Source of the DNA: Streptomyces musisoli
GTDB taxonomy: Bacteria; Actinomycetota; Actinomycetes; Streptomycetales; Streptomycetaceae
DNA: 64,000 nt
Assembly (NCBI RefSeq): GCF_016741855.1
Contig: NZ_JAERRH010000005.1
Location: forward strand, 186,001-250,000
Reading direction: 5' to 3'
Position numbers and translations under genes: made by a program. Position 1 is the stretch's first letter. The number at the start of each line of letters is the position of its first letter. Positions 1 to 7,982 of the stretch are shown piece after piece. Under the pieces are notes generated by a model. The model was not told where the DNA came from and did no database searches. It saw only the letters and a program-made list of their open reading frames with translations.

Positions 1-881
1 AGCAGCAGCCCGGTGTCGTCGCCGTCCAGGATGCGGCTCATGATCCTTTCGGGGTCGGCCTCGTGGTCGTCCCCCGGGGAGACGAACGGCAGGTGATCGG
101 AGATGAGGTTCCGCTTGAAGCCGGTCAGGCCGGCGAGCAGGTCCTTCTGTTCGACCACCGCGGCCAGGGTGTCCTCACCGCCGGCCTGGGAGACGTCGGT
201 GGGCCTGAGCTTGGCCGCCCTGATGCCGTCCGTCTTCAGCACTTCCCTGAAGCCGGGATCCTCCAGCGCACCCGCGATCGGTTCGGCCTCGACGGTGTTC
301 GTTCCCGTGACGGTCCGGCACTGGTGCTGCACGCCGACGAGGAAGTGTCCCTCCGTGGTGAAGAAGGCGGCGCCCGACATGCCTTTCCACAGCTCGGCCT
401 CCGGGGCCGGGAAGCTGGGCGCATCGGTGATCGCGATGTCCAGCATGCCGGACTTCAGGTTCGAGCCGAGCCGGACCGCGCCCGCGGGCGCGAAGCTGTC
501 GCGTCCGGCCAGACCCGGCCGCTCCGGGCGATGGGCGAAGCGGGGGAAGCCGTTGGCGGACACCTGCACCGTGCCGGGCGCGGAGGGCAGGCGGCCGAAG
601 CGGACCAGGGGTACGCCGGGCACGGGCGCGCGCAGCTTGAGCAGCGCCAGGTCCTGGGTCTTCGAGCGCCACGCCACGTCGGCGGGGAGTCTCTCCTCCG
701 AGCCGCCGAGCATGACGCTGATGGTGTACGGGCCGGCGGCGGCCGTCGTCGGCCGCAGGAGGTGCCGGGCGGTGAGCACCACACTCTTGCTGATGAGAAA
801 GCCCGAGCCGTACTCCGTGTCCCCGCCCTGCCGCACCAGGACTTCCGCGACGCGCGCCCCGTGGTCGACCCCGCCCCCCAT
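1..881 (-). CDS. Trypsin-like serine protease, N-terminal part (runs off the window)
   Basis: Partial: about 293 residues are visible from an ATG at 881 and the frame stays open to base 1. The N-terminal half is a chymotrypsin-fold protease. The His box is TARHLL near residue 38, the Asp box is TQDLALLKL near residue 75, and the nucleophile box is WKGMSGAAFF near residue 165, so the triad looks complete. No signal peptide is visible, so it is probably cytoplasmic. After the protease (residues about 210-293) comes an unassigned segment that must continue outside the window. It starts 8 bases after the stop of the trypco2 gene, so the two are co-transcribed. In this class the protease is often fused to an NTPase (NACHT/NB-ARC) or repeat module; whether that is so here cannot be seen. 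Confidence 0.8.
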   Translation of the reverse strand, partial: MGGGVDHGARVAEVLVRQGGDTEYGSGFLISKSVVLTARHLLRPTTAAAGPYTISVMLGGSEERLPADVAWRSKTQDLALLKLRAPVPGVPLVRFGRLPSAPGTVQVSANGFPRFAHRPERPGLAGRDSFAPAGAVRLGSNLKSGMLDIAITDAPSFPAPEAELWKGMSGAAFFTTEGHFLVGVQHQCRTVTGTNTVEAEPIAGALEDPGFREVLKTDGIRAAKLRPTDVSQAGGEDTLAAVVEQKDLLAGLTGFKRNLISDHLPFVSPGDDHEADPERIMSRILDGDDTGLL

Positions 882-889
882 ACCCGTCC

Positions 890-1201
890 CTAGCCGATCA
901 GGTCGGAGACGTCATCTCCGGTCAGCACCGTGGTCGGCTGTCCTTGCCCGTCGTACGTCTCGGGGGACAGGCGCAGCTTGATGACATGGGTCCGGGTGTC
1001 CTTGGACCCGCCGGTGAGGTCACCGGAGAGCACCCAGAACTTCACACCGCCCTTGACCTGCTTCGTCTTCTCGACGGCGACATGGAGTTCCAGGTCGACG
1101 GAATCGATCCGGAACCGGACGTCCTTGCCGTCGGCCTCGGCGCGGGCGGCCTCGATCTCGGAGCGCAAGGACGCGAGAAGGTCGGATAGTTCGATGTCCA
1201 C
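890..1201 (-). CDS. Trypco2 (trypsin-co-occurring) domain protein
   Basis: A 103-residue protein that is essentially a single trypco2 domain. It has a short N-terminal helix (ELSDLLASLRSEIEAARAEA), then alternating beta strands including FRIDSVDLELHVAVEKT and GGVKFWVLSG, ending in THVIKLRLSPE. Family knowledge: this domain occurs beside or fused to trypsin-like proteases in predicted bacterial conflict systems, probably as an adaptor. The start is GTG at 1201, with GGAGG about 7 bases upstream. It is the first gene of a two-gene operon with the protease at 881. Function is inferred from domain and context only. Confidence 0.82.
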   Translation of the reverse strand: MDIELSDLLASLRSEIEAARAEADGKDVRFRIDSVDLELHVAVEKTKQVKGGVKFWVLSGDLTGGSKDTRTHVIKLRLSPETYDGQGQPTTVLTGDDVSDLIG

Positions 1202-1444
1202 TGTGACCTCCAGGAGGGTGCCGAGGACGGCGACCGGCGCGGCGGAACTCGGCCCGACTGAGCTGACAAGACGTCAATCCTACGGTCGCTGAAAGACGTT
1301 GGCGGTCGGGCGGCGGTGTGTCTCGGGTGGGCGAGCAGTGTATGCGAACACGCGGGTCGGACCAAGGCGGTCGTGGGGAATCCGCAGGTGGCGGTGGCAG
1401 ACTTGAGGTCTGCCGTGTGATCGTCGACCCCCGGAGTGCCGTCC

Positions 1445-3031
1445 GTGGATCAGCTGGCTCTGTTGTTCGTACTGCTGCTCGGGGCCTTGGTGAGCGTCCC
1501 GGTGGGCGACCGGATGGGGGTGCCGGCGCCGGTGCTGATGACCCTGTTCGGCGGGGTGCTGGCGGTGGTCGACTTCGTGCCCAACGTCGACATCCCGCCC
1601 GAGCTGATCCTGCCGGGGCTGCTGCCGCCGCTGCTCTACGCCGCCGTACGCCGGACCTCCTGGCGGCAGTTCGCGGCCAACATCCGCCCGATCTTCCTGC
1701 TGGCCGTCGCCCTGGTGTTCGTGACGACGGTGTGCGTGGCGCTCGTCGCGAACGCGATCGTGCCCGGGCTGCCGATCGCCGCAGCCGTCGCGCTCGGCGC
1801 CCTGATCGCACCGCCCGACCCGGTCGCCGCGACCAGCGTCGCCGGGCAGCTCGGACTGCCGCGCCGACTGGTGTCGATCCTGGAGGGCGAGGGGCTCTTC
1901 AACGACGTGACGGCCATCGTGCTGTACCACGTGGCGATCGCCGCCGCCGTGAGCGGCGCGTTCTCGCCCTGGCGGGCCGGGCTGGACCTCGTGCTGTCGG
2001 CCGTCGTCGCGCTGGCCGTGGGCCTCGTGCTGGGCTGGGGCGCGAACAAGGCGATGGACCTGCTGGGCGATCCGACCCTCCAGATCGGCATGACCCTGCT
2101 GGTGCCGTACGCCTCCTACGTGCTCGCGGAGAAGCTGCACGGCTCCGGGGTGCTCGCCGTGCTCACCGCGGCGCTCTTCCTCGCCGAGTACGCCACCGAC
2201 GCGGACGACGTGATGACCAGGCTCGCCGGGCACACCTTCTGGGACATCATCGACACCCTCGTCACGGGCGTCGCCTTCGGGCTCATCGGTCTGGAGCTGC
2301 ACAACGCCGTCCGCACGGCCCAGGGGCGGTGGGGCGAGATGCTCGGCTGGGCGGCCGCCGTCGTGGGGGTGGTGATCGTCGTACGGCTGATGTGGCTGCT
2401 GCCGGCGACCTGGCTGACCAAGCGGCTGCACGCACGGCGGGACTACGACGAGGAGATCCCGGTGAGCTGGCGGGAGACCGTCGTGATGTGGTGGTCCGGT
2501 ATGCGCGGGGTGGCCTCGGTGGCGCTGGCGCTGGCCGTGCCGCTCAAGGCCGACGACGGCTCTCCGTTCCCGGACCGGGACGAGATCATCTTCATCGCCT
2601 TCGGGGTCATCGTCGGCACGCTGGTGGTGCAGGGGCTGACGCTGCCCTGGCTGGTGAAGCGGCTCGGGGTGCGGGCCGACTCCGTGCGGGAGAAGGAGTT
2701 CGAGAAGGAGCTGGCGGTGCGCGCCGCGAAGGCGGCCAAACGCCGGCTGCGGGAGATCGAGCAGGTGGAGGAGCTGCCCGAGGAGCTGTCCGAGCAGATG
2801 CTCCGGCGCGCCTACGACATCGGCATCCGGATCAGCCCGGACATGGGGGAGGCGGAACGGCGGGAGGCGCAGCGGCAGCGGGCCAGGCGGCTGAAGCGGG
2901 TGCGGCGCATCCAGGGCGAGATGCTCAGCGCCGCCCGGCACGAGGTGCTGGCCGCGCGGAGCGAGCCGGGGGCGGATCCGGAGGTCGTGGACCGGGTGCT
3001 GCGCCATCTCGACGTGCGCAGCCTGCGGTGA
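1445..3031 (+). CDS. CPA1-family Na+/H+ antiporter
   Basis: A 528-residue cation/proton antiporter of the inner membrane, likely exporting Na+ (or K+) in exchange for protons. About twelve hydrophobic segments fill residues 1-420. The family signature GALIAPPDPVAATSV (near residue 120) and the following EGEGLFNDVTAIVLYHVAI contain the acidic residues used for ion exchange. Residues about 425-528 form a charged cytoplasmic tail rich in Glu, Arg and Lys. Two in-frame GTGs compete. The one at 1445 has GGAG ending 8 bases before it, while the one at 1436 would overlap that site, so 1445 is chosen. It is transcribed divergently from the trypco2 gene and stands alone. Its last codons and stop lie inside the first unit of a 21-base tandem repeat. 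Confidence 0.9.
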   Translation: MDQLALLFVLLLGALVSVPVGDRMGVPAPVLMTLFGGVLAVVDFVPNVDIPPELILPGLLPPLLYAAVRRTSWRQFAANIRPIFLLAVALVFVTTVCVALVANAIVPGLPIAAAVALGALIAPPDPVAATSVAGQLGLPRRLVSILEGEGLFNDVTAIVLYHVAIAAAVSGAFSPWRAGLDLVLSAVVALAVGLVLGWGANKAMDLLGDPTLQIGMTLLVPYASYVLAEKLHGSGVLAVLTAALFLAEYATDADDVMTRLAGHTFWDIIDTLVTGVAFGLIGLELHNAVRTAQGRWGEMLGWAAAVVGVVIVVRLMWLLPATWLTKRLHARRDYDEEIPVSWRETVVMWWSGMRGVASVALALAVPLKADDGSPFPDRDEIIFIAFGVIVGTLVVQGLTLPWLVKRLGVRADSVREKEFEKELAVRAAKAAKRRLREIEQVEELPEELSEQMLRRAYDIGIRISPDMGEAERREAQRQRARRLKRVRRIQGEMLSAARHEVLAARSEPGADPEVVDRVLRHLDVRSLR

Positions 3032-3166
3032 GACGTCCGCGGCCCGCGGTCCGGCATGCGCGGTCTGCGGTGGGACGCGTGCCGCAGGCGGTGTGGCGCG
3101 TGCCGCCTGCGGTGGGCCGAGCGCCGGCCGCGGCGGGCCGAGCACGGTCCGCGGTGAGCGGTGCGT
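3020..3166 (+). repeat. Seven imperfect 21-base tandem repeats at the antiporter 3' end
   Basis: Units begin at 3020, 3041, 3062, 3083, 3104, 3125 and 3146, each 21 bases with a shared GCGGTG-like core followed by G/C-rich sequence. The first unit contains the last antiporter codons and the TGA at 3029-3031. Because 21 is a multiple of three, read-through would give a heptad peptide with recurring PxAV, but the stop precedes it. Probably a minisatellite; no function is visible. Confidence 0.65.
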
Positions 3167-3252
3167 CCATACGTGCCCGGATAGTCATATGAATGTGCCG
3201 ATCCTGTGGATGACTCCCGGCACCCCCGGCGCATCGCTCCTACGCTCGGATC

Positions 3253-3462
3253 ATGAGTCGCAACATCGTGATCAGTGGGGGCGGCACGGGAATCGGACGG
3301 GCGGCGGCGCACGCCTTCGCCGTGGTCGGGGACACCTCGAACGGTCGCGCCGGCACGCCGGGTGGCGTGGCCGAGACCCTGTACTGGCTGGCCTCGCCCG
3401 CGGCCGGGCACATCACCTCCCAGGTGATCCAGGTGAACGGAGGTGCCGAGCGCGGCCACTGA
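3253..3462 (+). pseudogene. Internally deleted short-chain dehydrogenase remnant
   Basis: A 69-codon frame begins like an SDR, with MSRNIVISGGGTGIGRAAAH (the glycine-rich NAD(P) motif). It then jumps directly to an SDR C-terminus (GRAGTPGGVAETLYWLASPA then HITSQVIQVNGG). The junction is near residues 24-30. About 170-180 residues of a normal 250-residue SDR, including the Ser-Tyr-Lys catalytic region, are missing. The frame is intact, so a short peptide could be made, but it cannot be a working dehydrogenase. It is most simply read as the product of one internal deletion. A start codon and stop are present; no strong ribosome binding site is seen. Confidence 0.75.
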
Positions 3463-3489
3463 GCGCCCGCCCTGCGGCCCGGCCCCCGG

Positions 3490-4599
3490 TCAGCCGCGGC
3501 CTCCGGTGCGGGGGAAGTCGTAGGCCCTGCGGAGGGAGGCGCCGTCGGGGGAGGGGATGCGGTGGGGCGGAAGCACGGACTCCGCCGTGTTCACCCGGGG
3601 CAGCGCGTAGGGGTGCTCGGCGGACAGCCAGGTGATCATCTCCTCGCGCACCGTGACCCGGACCGTCCAGATGTCGTCCGCGTCCTTCGCGGTCACCAGG
3701 GCACGCACCTGGACGGTGTTCGGCGTGGAGTCCGTCACTTGCAGGCTGCAGGCGCGGCCGTCCCAGGCCGGACACGCACGCAGGATGTCCCGCAGCTTCT
3801 CGCGCATCGCCTCCATCGGCACGCTGTGGTCGAGGTGCCAGTAGACGATCCCGGTCATCTGCGGGGTGCCGCGGGACCAGTTCTCGAAAGGCTTGGAGGT
3901 GAAGTAGGACACCGGCATGGTGATCCGGCGCTCGTCCCAGGTCCGTACCGTCAGGAAGGTCAGGGTGATCTCCTCGACCGTGCCCCACTCGCCGTCCACG
4001 ACGACGGTGTCGCCGAGCCGGACCATGTCCCCGAAGGCGATCTGAAGCCCGGCGAACATGTTCGACAGCGTGGACTGCGCCGCGACGCCGGCCACGATGC
4101 CGAGGACTCCGGCGGAGGCCAGCAGGGACGCGCCGGCCGCGCGCATCGCCGGGAACGTCAGCAGCATCGCCGCCGCGGCGACCACCCCGACGATCGCCGA
4201 CACCACACGCATGATCAGCGTCACCTGGGTGCGGACCCGCCGGACCCGGGCGGCGTCGTGGTGGACACGCGCGTAACGGGTGTACGTCGTCTCGACCACG
4301 GCCGCCGCGATCCGGATCACCAGCCAGGCCGCGGCCCCGATGAGCACCAGGGTCAGCGTCCGGCCGATGCCGGTCCGGTGTTCCTGCAACAGTTCGGCCT
4401 CGTCGTAGGAGCCTCTGAGCAGGGCCGCGCACAGCACCAGCTGATACGGCACGCGGGCCCGCCGCAGCAGGCCCCACAGCGGGGTCTCGCTGTGGCGCTC
4501 GTCGGCCTTGCGCAGCAGTACGTCCGTGGCCCAGCCGATGAGAACGGTCAGGAACACGGAGACGCCGACCACGATCACGGGGCGGACTACGTTCTCCAT
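3490..4599 (-). CDS. MscS-family mechanosensitive ion channel
   Basis: A 369-residue inner-membrane channel predicted to open under membrane tension and release solutes on hypo-osmotic shock. Hydrophobic helices lie near residues 4-28, 80-103 and 127-150. The pore-lining helix is a Gly/Ala-rich stretch (GASLLASAGVLGIVAGVAA) followed by the MscS signature QSTLSNMFAGLQIAFGDMVRLGDTVVVDGE at about 160-190. The soluble beta domain follows (EEITLTFLTVRTWDERRITMP). The ATG at 4599 is used; the frame is open further upstream, but that would overlap the divergent hydrolase gene and has no homology-like content. The tail (PSPDGASLRRAYDFPRTGG) is unstructured. Monocistronic. Confidence 0.9.
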   Translation of the reverse strand: MENVVRPVIVVGVSVFLTVLIGWATDVLLRKADERHSETPLWGLLRRARVPYQLVLCAALLRGSYDEAELLQEHRTGIGRTLTLVLIGAAAWLVIRIAAAVVETTYTRYARVHHDAARVRRVRTQVTLIMRVVSAIVGVVAAAAMLLTFPAMRAAGASLLASAGVLGIVAGVAAQSTLSNMFAGLQIAFGDMVRLGDTVVVDGEWGTVEEITLTFLTVRTWDERRITMPVSYFTSKPFENWSRGTPQMTGIVYWHLDHSVPMEAMREKLRDILRACPAWDGRACSLQVTDSTPNTVQVRALVTAKDADDIWTVRVTVREEMITWLSAEHPYALPRVNTAESVLPPHRIPSPDGASLRRAYDFPRTGGRG

Positions 4600-4704
4600 G
4601 CCTCGGAACCTAACCGGCTTCGGCGGGGCATGAACATGTGAGTTCGGCGCGTGTGTGGGTATGGGCCGCGGCACGGCCCGGTGCCCGGCTGGCACCATGG
4701 CCTC

Positions 4705-5277
4705 ATGAACATCATGCTCTTTCACTCGACCTACGGGCTCAGGCCCGCGGTGCACGACGCCGCGGACCGGCTGCGCGCTGCGGGCCATGAGGTGTGGACG
4801 CCTGACCTCTTCGCGGGGCGCACGTTCGACACCGCCGAGGAGGGCATGGGGTTCAAGGAGGAGATCGGCAAGGAGGAACTGCTGAAGCGGGCCGTGCTGG
4901 CGGCGGCGCCGTACTCGGACCGGGGGCTGGTGTACGCCGGGTTCTCGCTCGGGGCCTCCGTCGCCCAGACCCTCGCCCTCGGCGACGACAAGGCGCGCGG
5001 GCTGCTGCTCCTGCACGGCACGTCGGACATCGCGCCCACCGCGCACGTGGACGAGCTGCCGGTGCAGCTGCACGTGGCCGAGCCCGACCCGTTCGAGACG
5101 GACGACTGGCTGAGCGCCTGGTATCTCCAGATGGGCCGGGCCGGCGCCGATGTGGAGGTCTACCGGTACGCCGGTGCCGGGCACCTGTACACCGACCCCG
5201 GGCTGCCGGACTACGACGCCGAGGCCGCCGAGGCCACCTGGCGGGTGGCGCTCGGCTTCCTCGAGTCGCTCGGCTGA
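4705..5277 (+). CDS. Dienelactone hydrolase-family alpha/beta hydrolase
   Basis: A 190-residue cytoplasmic alpha/beta hydrolase. It opens with beta strand 1 (NIMLFHSTYGLRPAV). The nucleophile elbow is GFSLGAS near residue 80, the probable acid lies in AEPDPFETDDW near residue 125, and the His is in GAGHLYTD near residue 155. True dienelactone hydrolases use Cys; here the elbow residue is Ser, so an esterase-like activity is as likely. The substrate is unknown. The ATG at 4705 starts the first conserved strand; an open extension upstream has no family content. It is divergent from MscS (105 bases apart) and convergent with phoD (21 bases between stops). Confidence 0.82.
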   Translation: MNIMLFHSTYGLRPAVHDAADRLRAAGHEVWTPDLFAGRTFDTAEEGMGFKEEIGKEELLKRAVLAAAPYSDRGLVYAGFSLGASVAQTLALGDDKARGLLLLHGTSDIAPTAHVDELPVQLHVAEPDPFETDDWLSAWYLQMGRAGADVEVYRYAGAGHLYTDPGLPDYDAEAAEATWRVALGFLESLG

Positions 5278-5298
5278 GCGGGACGCTCCGGTGCGCTC

Positions 5299-6969
5299 TT
5301 ACACCGGGTCGTAGGTCCGCTCGATCTTCTGTGTGCCGCTGCGGGTGCGGTACGAGCGCGTCCAGCTGGACGTGGCGTTCGCGCTGGTGCGGTCGGACAG
5401 GACGTAGTAGTCCATCTGCGCCCGGTCGGCGGTGATGTCCAGCACGCCGTAGCCGTGCCGGTCGGTGTCCACCCAGTGGACGTGCCGGTTGGCGGCCTTG
5501 ATGACCGGTGAGGCGATCGCGGAGACGGTGCCCTCGGGCACCTTCACGATGTCGTCCAGGTTGTCGGAGGTCACCGAGGTCACCACGAACTCGGTGGCGG
5601 CCGACGCCGACAGCGGGTAGGTGCCCGCGTCCACCGGCACGTCGTTGGCCCACGCCATGTGGATGTCACCGGTCAGGAAGACGGTGTTGCCGATGGCGTT
5701 GGAGCGCAGATGGGCCAGCAGCTCGCGGCGGTCGTCGGTGTAGCCGTCCCACTGGTCGGTGTTGGCGGCGATGCCTTCCTGAGGCAGCCCGAGCAGCTTG
5801 GCGAGCGGCTTGAACAGGTCTGCGGAGAGGGAGCCGAAGGAGAACGGCGAGATCATCACCGAGTTGCCGACCAGCCGCCACCTGGTGTCGGAGGCCTTCA
5901 GGCCGGCCTTCAGCCAGTCCAGCTGGGCGCGCCCGGTGAGCGTGCGCTCCGGGTCGTCCACCGAGCCGCTCGCCGTGGACGCCTGCTGGGAGCGGAACGA
6001 ACGCAGGTCCAGCAGCGACAGGTCGGCGAGCTTGCCGAAGCGCAGCCGCCGGTAGGTGGTGCCGGCGATGGCCGGGCGGACCGGCATCCACTCGAAGTAG
6101 GCCTGCTTGGCGGCGGCCTGACGGGCCGCCCAGGTGCCCTCGGCGCCCTCGGTGTGGTTGACCGCGCCACCCGACCAGGCGTTGTCGGCGAACTCGTGGT
6201 CGTCCCAGATCGCGACGACCGGCGCCTTCAGGTGCAGCGCCTGGAGGTCGGGGTCCGTCTTGTACTCGGCGTGCCGGATCCGGTAGTCGGCGAGGGTGAG
6301 GATCTCGTTGGCGGGGGCGTGCGGGCGGACGACCTTGCCCCGGGCCGCGTACTCGCCGGACTTGTACTCGTAGATGTAGTCGCCGAGGTGCAGCCAGGCG
6401 TCCAGGTCGTTGCGGGCGGCGAGGTGGCGGTAGGCGGAGAAGTAGCCGGCCTCCCAGTTGGCGCAGGAGACGACGCCGAAGCGCAGACCGGACACGTCCG
6501 CGTCCGCCGCCGGCGCGGTGCGGGTGCGCGCCGCCGGGGAGTCGGTGCCACCGGCCGAGAAGCGGAACCAGTAGTCCGTGGCCGGTGCCAGGCCGCGGAT
6601 GTCGGCCTTGACGGTGTGGTCCGAGGCGGCCGTCGCGGTGGTGGAACCCTTGGCGACGATGGTGCTGAACGCCTTGTCCCGGGCCACGACCCAGCTGACC
6701 TCGGTGTCCGGGCCGGCCCCGGAGCCCGGTATGGCCTCCGGGGTCGGGGTCACCCGGGTCCACAGCAGGACGCCGTCGGGCAGCGGGTCGCCGGAGGCGA
6801 CACCGTGCAGGAAGGCGGGGGCGTCCGTGGCGGCGCGGGCCGGCAGCGCGGCGGCCAGCGGGCCGGCCAGGACAGCGGCCGCCGCCGCGGCCTTGACGAC
6901 CGTACGGCGGCGGGGCGGAAGCGGATCGAGGCCGTTTGCGGCCTCGGCTGATCTGTATCGACTGGTCAC
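5299..6969 (-). CDS. phoD: PhoD-type secreted alkaline phosphatase (Tat substrate)
   Basis: A 556-residue secreted phosphatase/phosphodiesterase that releases phosphate outside the cell. The N-terminus has a twin-arginine signal: PPRRRTVVKAAAAAAVLAG, then LPARA at about 20-46, suggesting cleavage near residue 46. A beta-sandwich domain (to about 150) precedes the metallophosphatase domain. The latter shows VVSCANWEAGYFSAYRH, HLGDYIYEY, IWDDHEFADNAW and LTGDIHMAW, which carry the usual metal ligands. Start is GTG at 6969. No Shine-Dalgarno is visible; a 22-base palindrome lies directly upstream instead. Phosphate control by PhoP is known for phoD in Streptomyces, and a possible PHO box is noted at 7021-7042. 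Its tail faces the hydrolase gene. Confidence 0.93.
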   Translation of the reverse strand: MTSRYRSAEAANGLDPLPPRRRTVVKAAAAAAVLAGPLAAALPARAATDAPAFLHGVASGDPLPDGVLLWTRVTPTPEAIPGSGAGPDTEVSWVVARDKAFSTIVAKGSTTATAASDHTVKADIRGLAPATDYWFRFSAGGTDSPAARTRTAPAADADVSGLRFGVVSCANWEAGYFSAYRHLAARNDLDAWLHLGDYIYEYKSGEYAARGKVVRPHAPANEILTLADYRIRHAEYKTDPDLQALHLKAPVVAIWDDHEFADNAWSGGAVNHTEGAEGTWAARQAAAKQAYFEWMPVRPAIAGTTYRRLRFGKLADLSLLDLRSFRSQQASTASGSVDDPERTLTGRAQLDWLKAGLKASDTRWRLVGNSVMISPFSFGSLSADLFKPLAKLLGLPQEGIAANTDQWDGYTDDRRELLAHLRSNAIGNTVFLTGDIHMAWANDVPVDAGTYPLSASAATEFVVTSVTSDNLDDIVKVPEGTVSAIASPVIKAANRHVHWVDTDRHGYGVLDITADRAQMDYYVLSDRTSANATSSWTRSYRTRSGTQKIERTYDPV

Positions 6970-6970
6970 G

Positions 6971-6992
6971 ACCGATCAGGTTACTGATCGGT
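6971..6992. promoter_or_regulatory. Perfect palindrome directly upstream of phoD
   Basis: ACCGATCAG (6971-6979), spacer GTTA, CTGATCGGT (6984-6992): nine-base arms with no mismatch. It ends one base before the GTG start of phoD at 6969, where a ribosome binding site would be expected. It could be a repressor operator or an mRNA hairpin blocking initiation. A TTGACG element lies just beyond it on the phoD strand (6995-7000). Confidence 0.5.
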
Positions 6993-7002
6993 ACGCGTCA
7001 AG

Positions 7003-7030
7003 GCGGGCGAACCCGCAAAAGTTCGCCCGC
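7003..7030 (-). terminator. Hairpin between the DsbA-like gene and phoD
   Basis: GCGGGCGAAC (7003-7012), an 8-base loop, GTTCGCCCGC (7021-7030): a perfect 10-base stem starting about 20 bases after the DsbA-like gene's stop. There is no T-run, as is common in Streptomyces. It probably separates that gene from phoD. Confidence 0.5.
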
Positions 7031-7042
7031 AGTTCGACGGGA
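7021..7042 (+). promoter_or_regulatory. Possible PHO box (two 11-base direct repeats)
   Basis: GTTCGCCCGCA followed at once by GTTCGACGGGA. The 11-base spacing and GTTC start resemble the direct repeat units bound by Streptomyces PhoP (GTTCACCC-like). It sits 52-73 bases upstream of phoD. The key A after GTTC is G in both units, and the first unit is also a terminator arm, so the call is tentative. Confidence 0.3.
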
Positions 7043-7049
7043 CGTCGGG

Positions 7050-7862
7050 TCAGTCCTTGAGGGCCGCCTCCAGCGCGGTGTTGAACTCAGCGACGGACAT
7101 CGGCGCGTTCTTGCCGTCGGCACCGGTCAGGTTCTTGCCGTCCATCCGCAGGGTCGGGGTGCCCCTGACGCCGTCCTTGTCGAACACCTTGGACTCCTCC
7201 AGTGCCCACCGGTCGTAGGTGCCGTTCTTCACGGCCTTCTGGAACGCCGCGTTGCCCTTCAGGGCGGGGACCGTGTCGGCGATCTTGATGAGGTAGGCGT
7301 CGTCCTTGAACTTGTCGTCGGTCTCGGCGGGGTGCCACTTCGCCGAGTACATCACGGACTTGTACTCCAGGAACGCCTCGGGGCTGACGTTCAGAGCGGC
7401 GCCGAGGGCGCTGAGCGCGTTCTTGGAGCCCTCGCCCGGCAGGCTGTTGTCGAGGAAGGTGGCGCCGACGTACTGGATCTTGAACTTGCCTGCGTCGAGG
7501 TCCTTCTTCACCGTCGGACCGACCGTCTGCTCGAACGTCGCGCAGACCGGGCAGCGCGGGTCCTCGTACAGGACGAGGGTCTTCTCGGCGCTGCTCTTGC
7601 CGAGGACGATCGTCGTGCCGTCCTTGCCGGAGGTGTTGGCCGGCTTGACGAGCCTGTGGTCCTTCGCGGCCTCCCAGTAGGCGGGCTTGTTCATCTGGAC
7701 GACGGCGTAACCGATGCCGCCGGCCGCGGCCAGGACGCCCACGACCGAGGCGGCGACGACCAGCTGCCGCCTGACCTTGTCGCGCTTGGCCTGCCGCTCG
7801 CGCTCCTGGCGCAGCCGCTCCCGGGCCGCCGTCTTCGCCGCCTGGCTGTTCCGCTTGCTCAT
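7050..7862 (-). CDS. Membrane-anchored DsbA-like thioredoxin-fold protein (CPVC)
   Basis: A 270-residue protein predicted to act outside the membrane as a thiol-disulfide oxidoreductase. Residues 1-32 are strongly basic and rich in Arg and Gln. A single transmembrane helix follows (LVVAASVVGVLAAAGGIGYAVV, about 34-56). The thioredoxin-like domain begins with LVLYEDPRCPVCATFEQTVG; CPVC is the CXXC site. The cis-Pro loop is GVRGTPTLRMDG near residue 235. An ATG at 7862 with GGAG about 7 bases upstream is preferred over an ATG 27 bases earlier. A paralogue with the same layout lies at 38566-39339. The adjacent membrane protein (7983-8669) may be co-transcribed. Confidence 0.87.
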   Translation of the reverse strand: MSKRNSQAAKTAARERLRQERERQAKRDKVRRQLVVAASVVGVLAAAGGIGYAVVQMNKPAYWEAAKDHRLVKPANTSGKDGTTIVLGKSSAEKTLVLYEDPRCPVCATFEQTVGPTVKKDLDAGKFKIQYVGATFLDNSLPGEGSKNALSALGAALNVSPEAFLEYKSVMYSAKWHPAETDDKFKDDAYLIKIADTVPALKGNAAFQKAVKNGTYDRWALEESKVFDKDGVRGTPTLRMDGKNLTGADGKNAPMSVAEFNTALEAALKD

Positions 7863-7982
7863 AGTGATCTCCATGTGGGACGCGCACACGTCGTACGCGG
7901 GATACGTGTGGGGGACTGGTCGTGCTCAGGCGCCGTCGGGCCGTCGGAGAGCGGCTGTCGCTCCCGCGGGAGCGGTCGTCGC

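Noticed and set aside
4600..5184. N-terminal extension of the MscS frame
   Set aside because: It would lie wholly antisense to the hydrolase gene. The conserved channel begins at ATG 4599.
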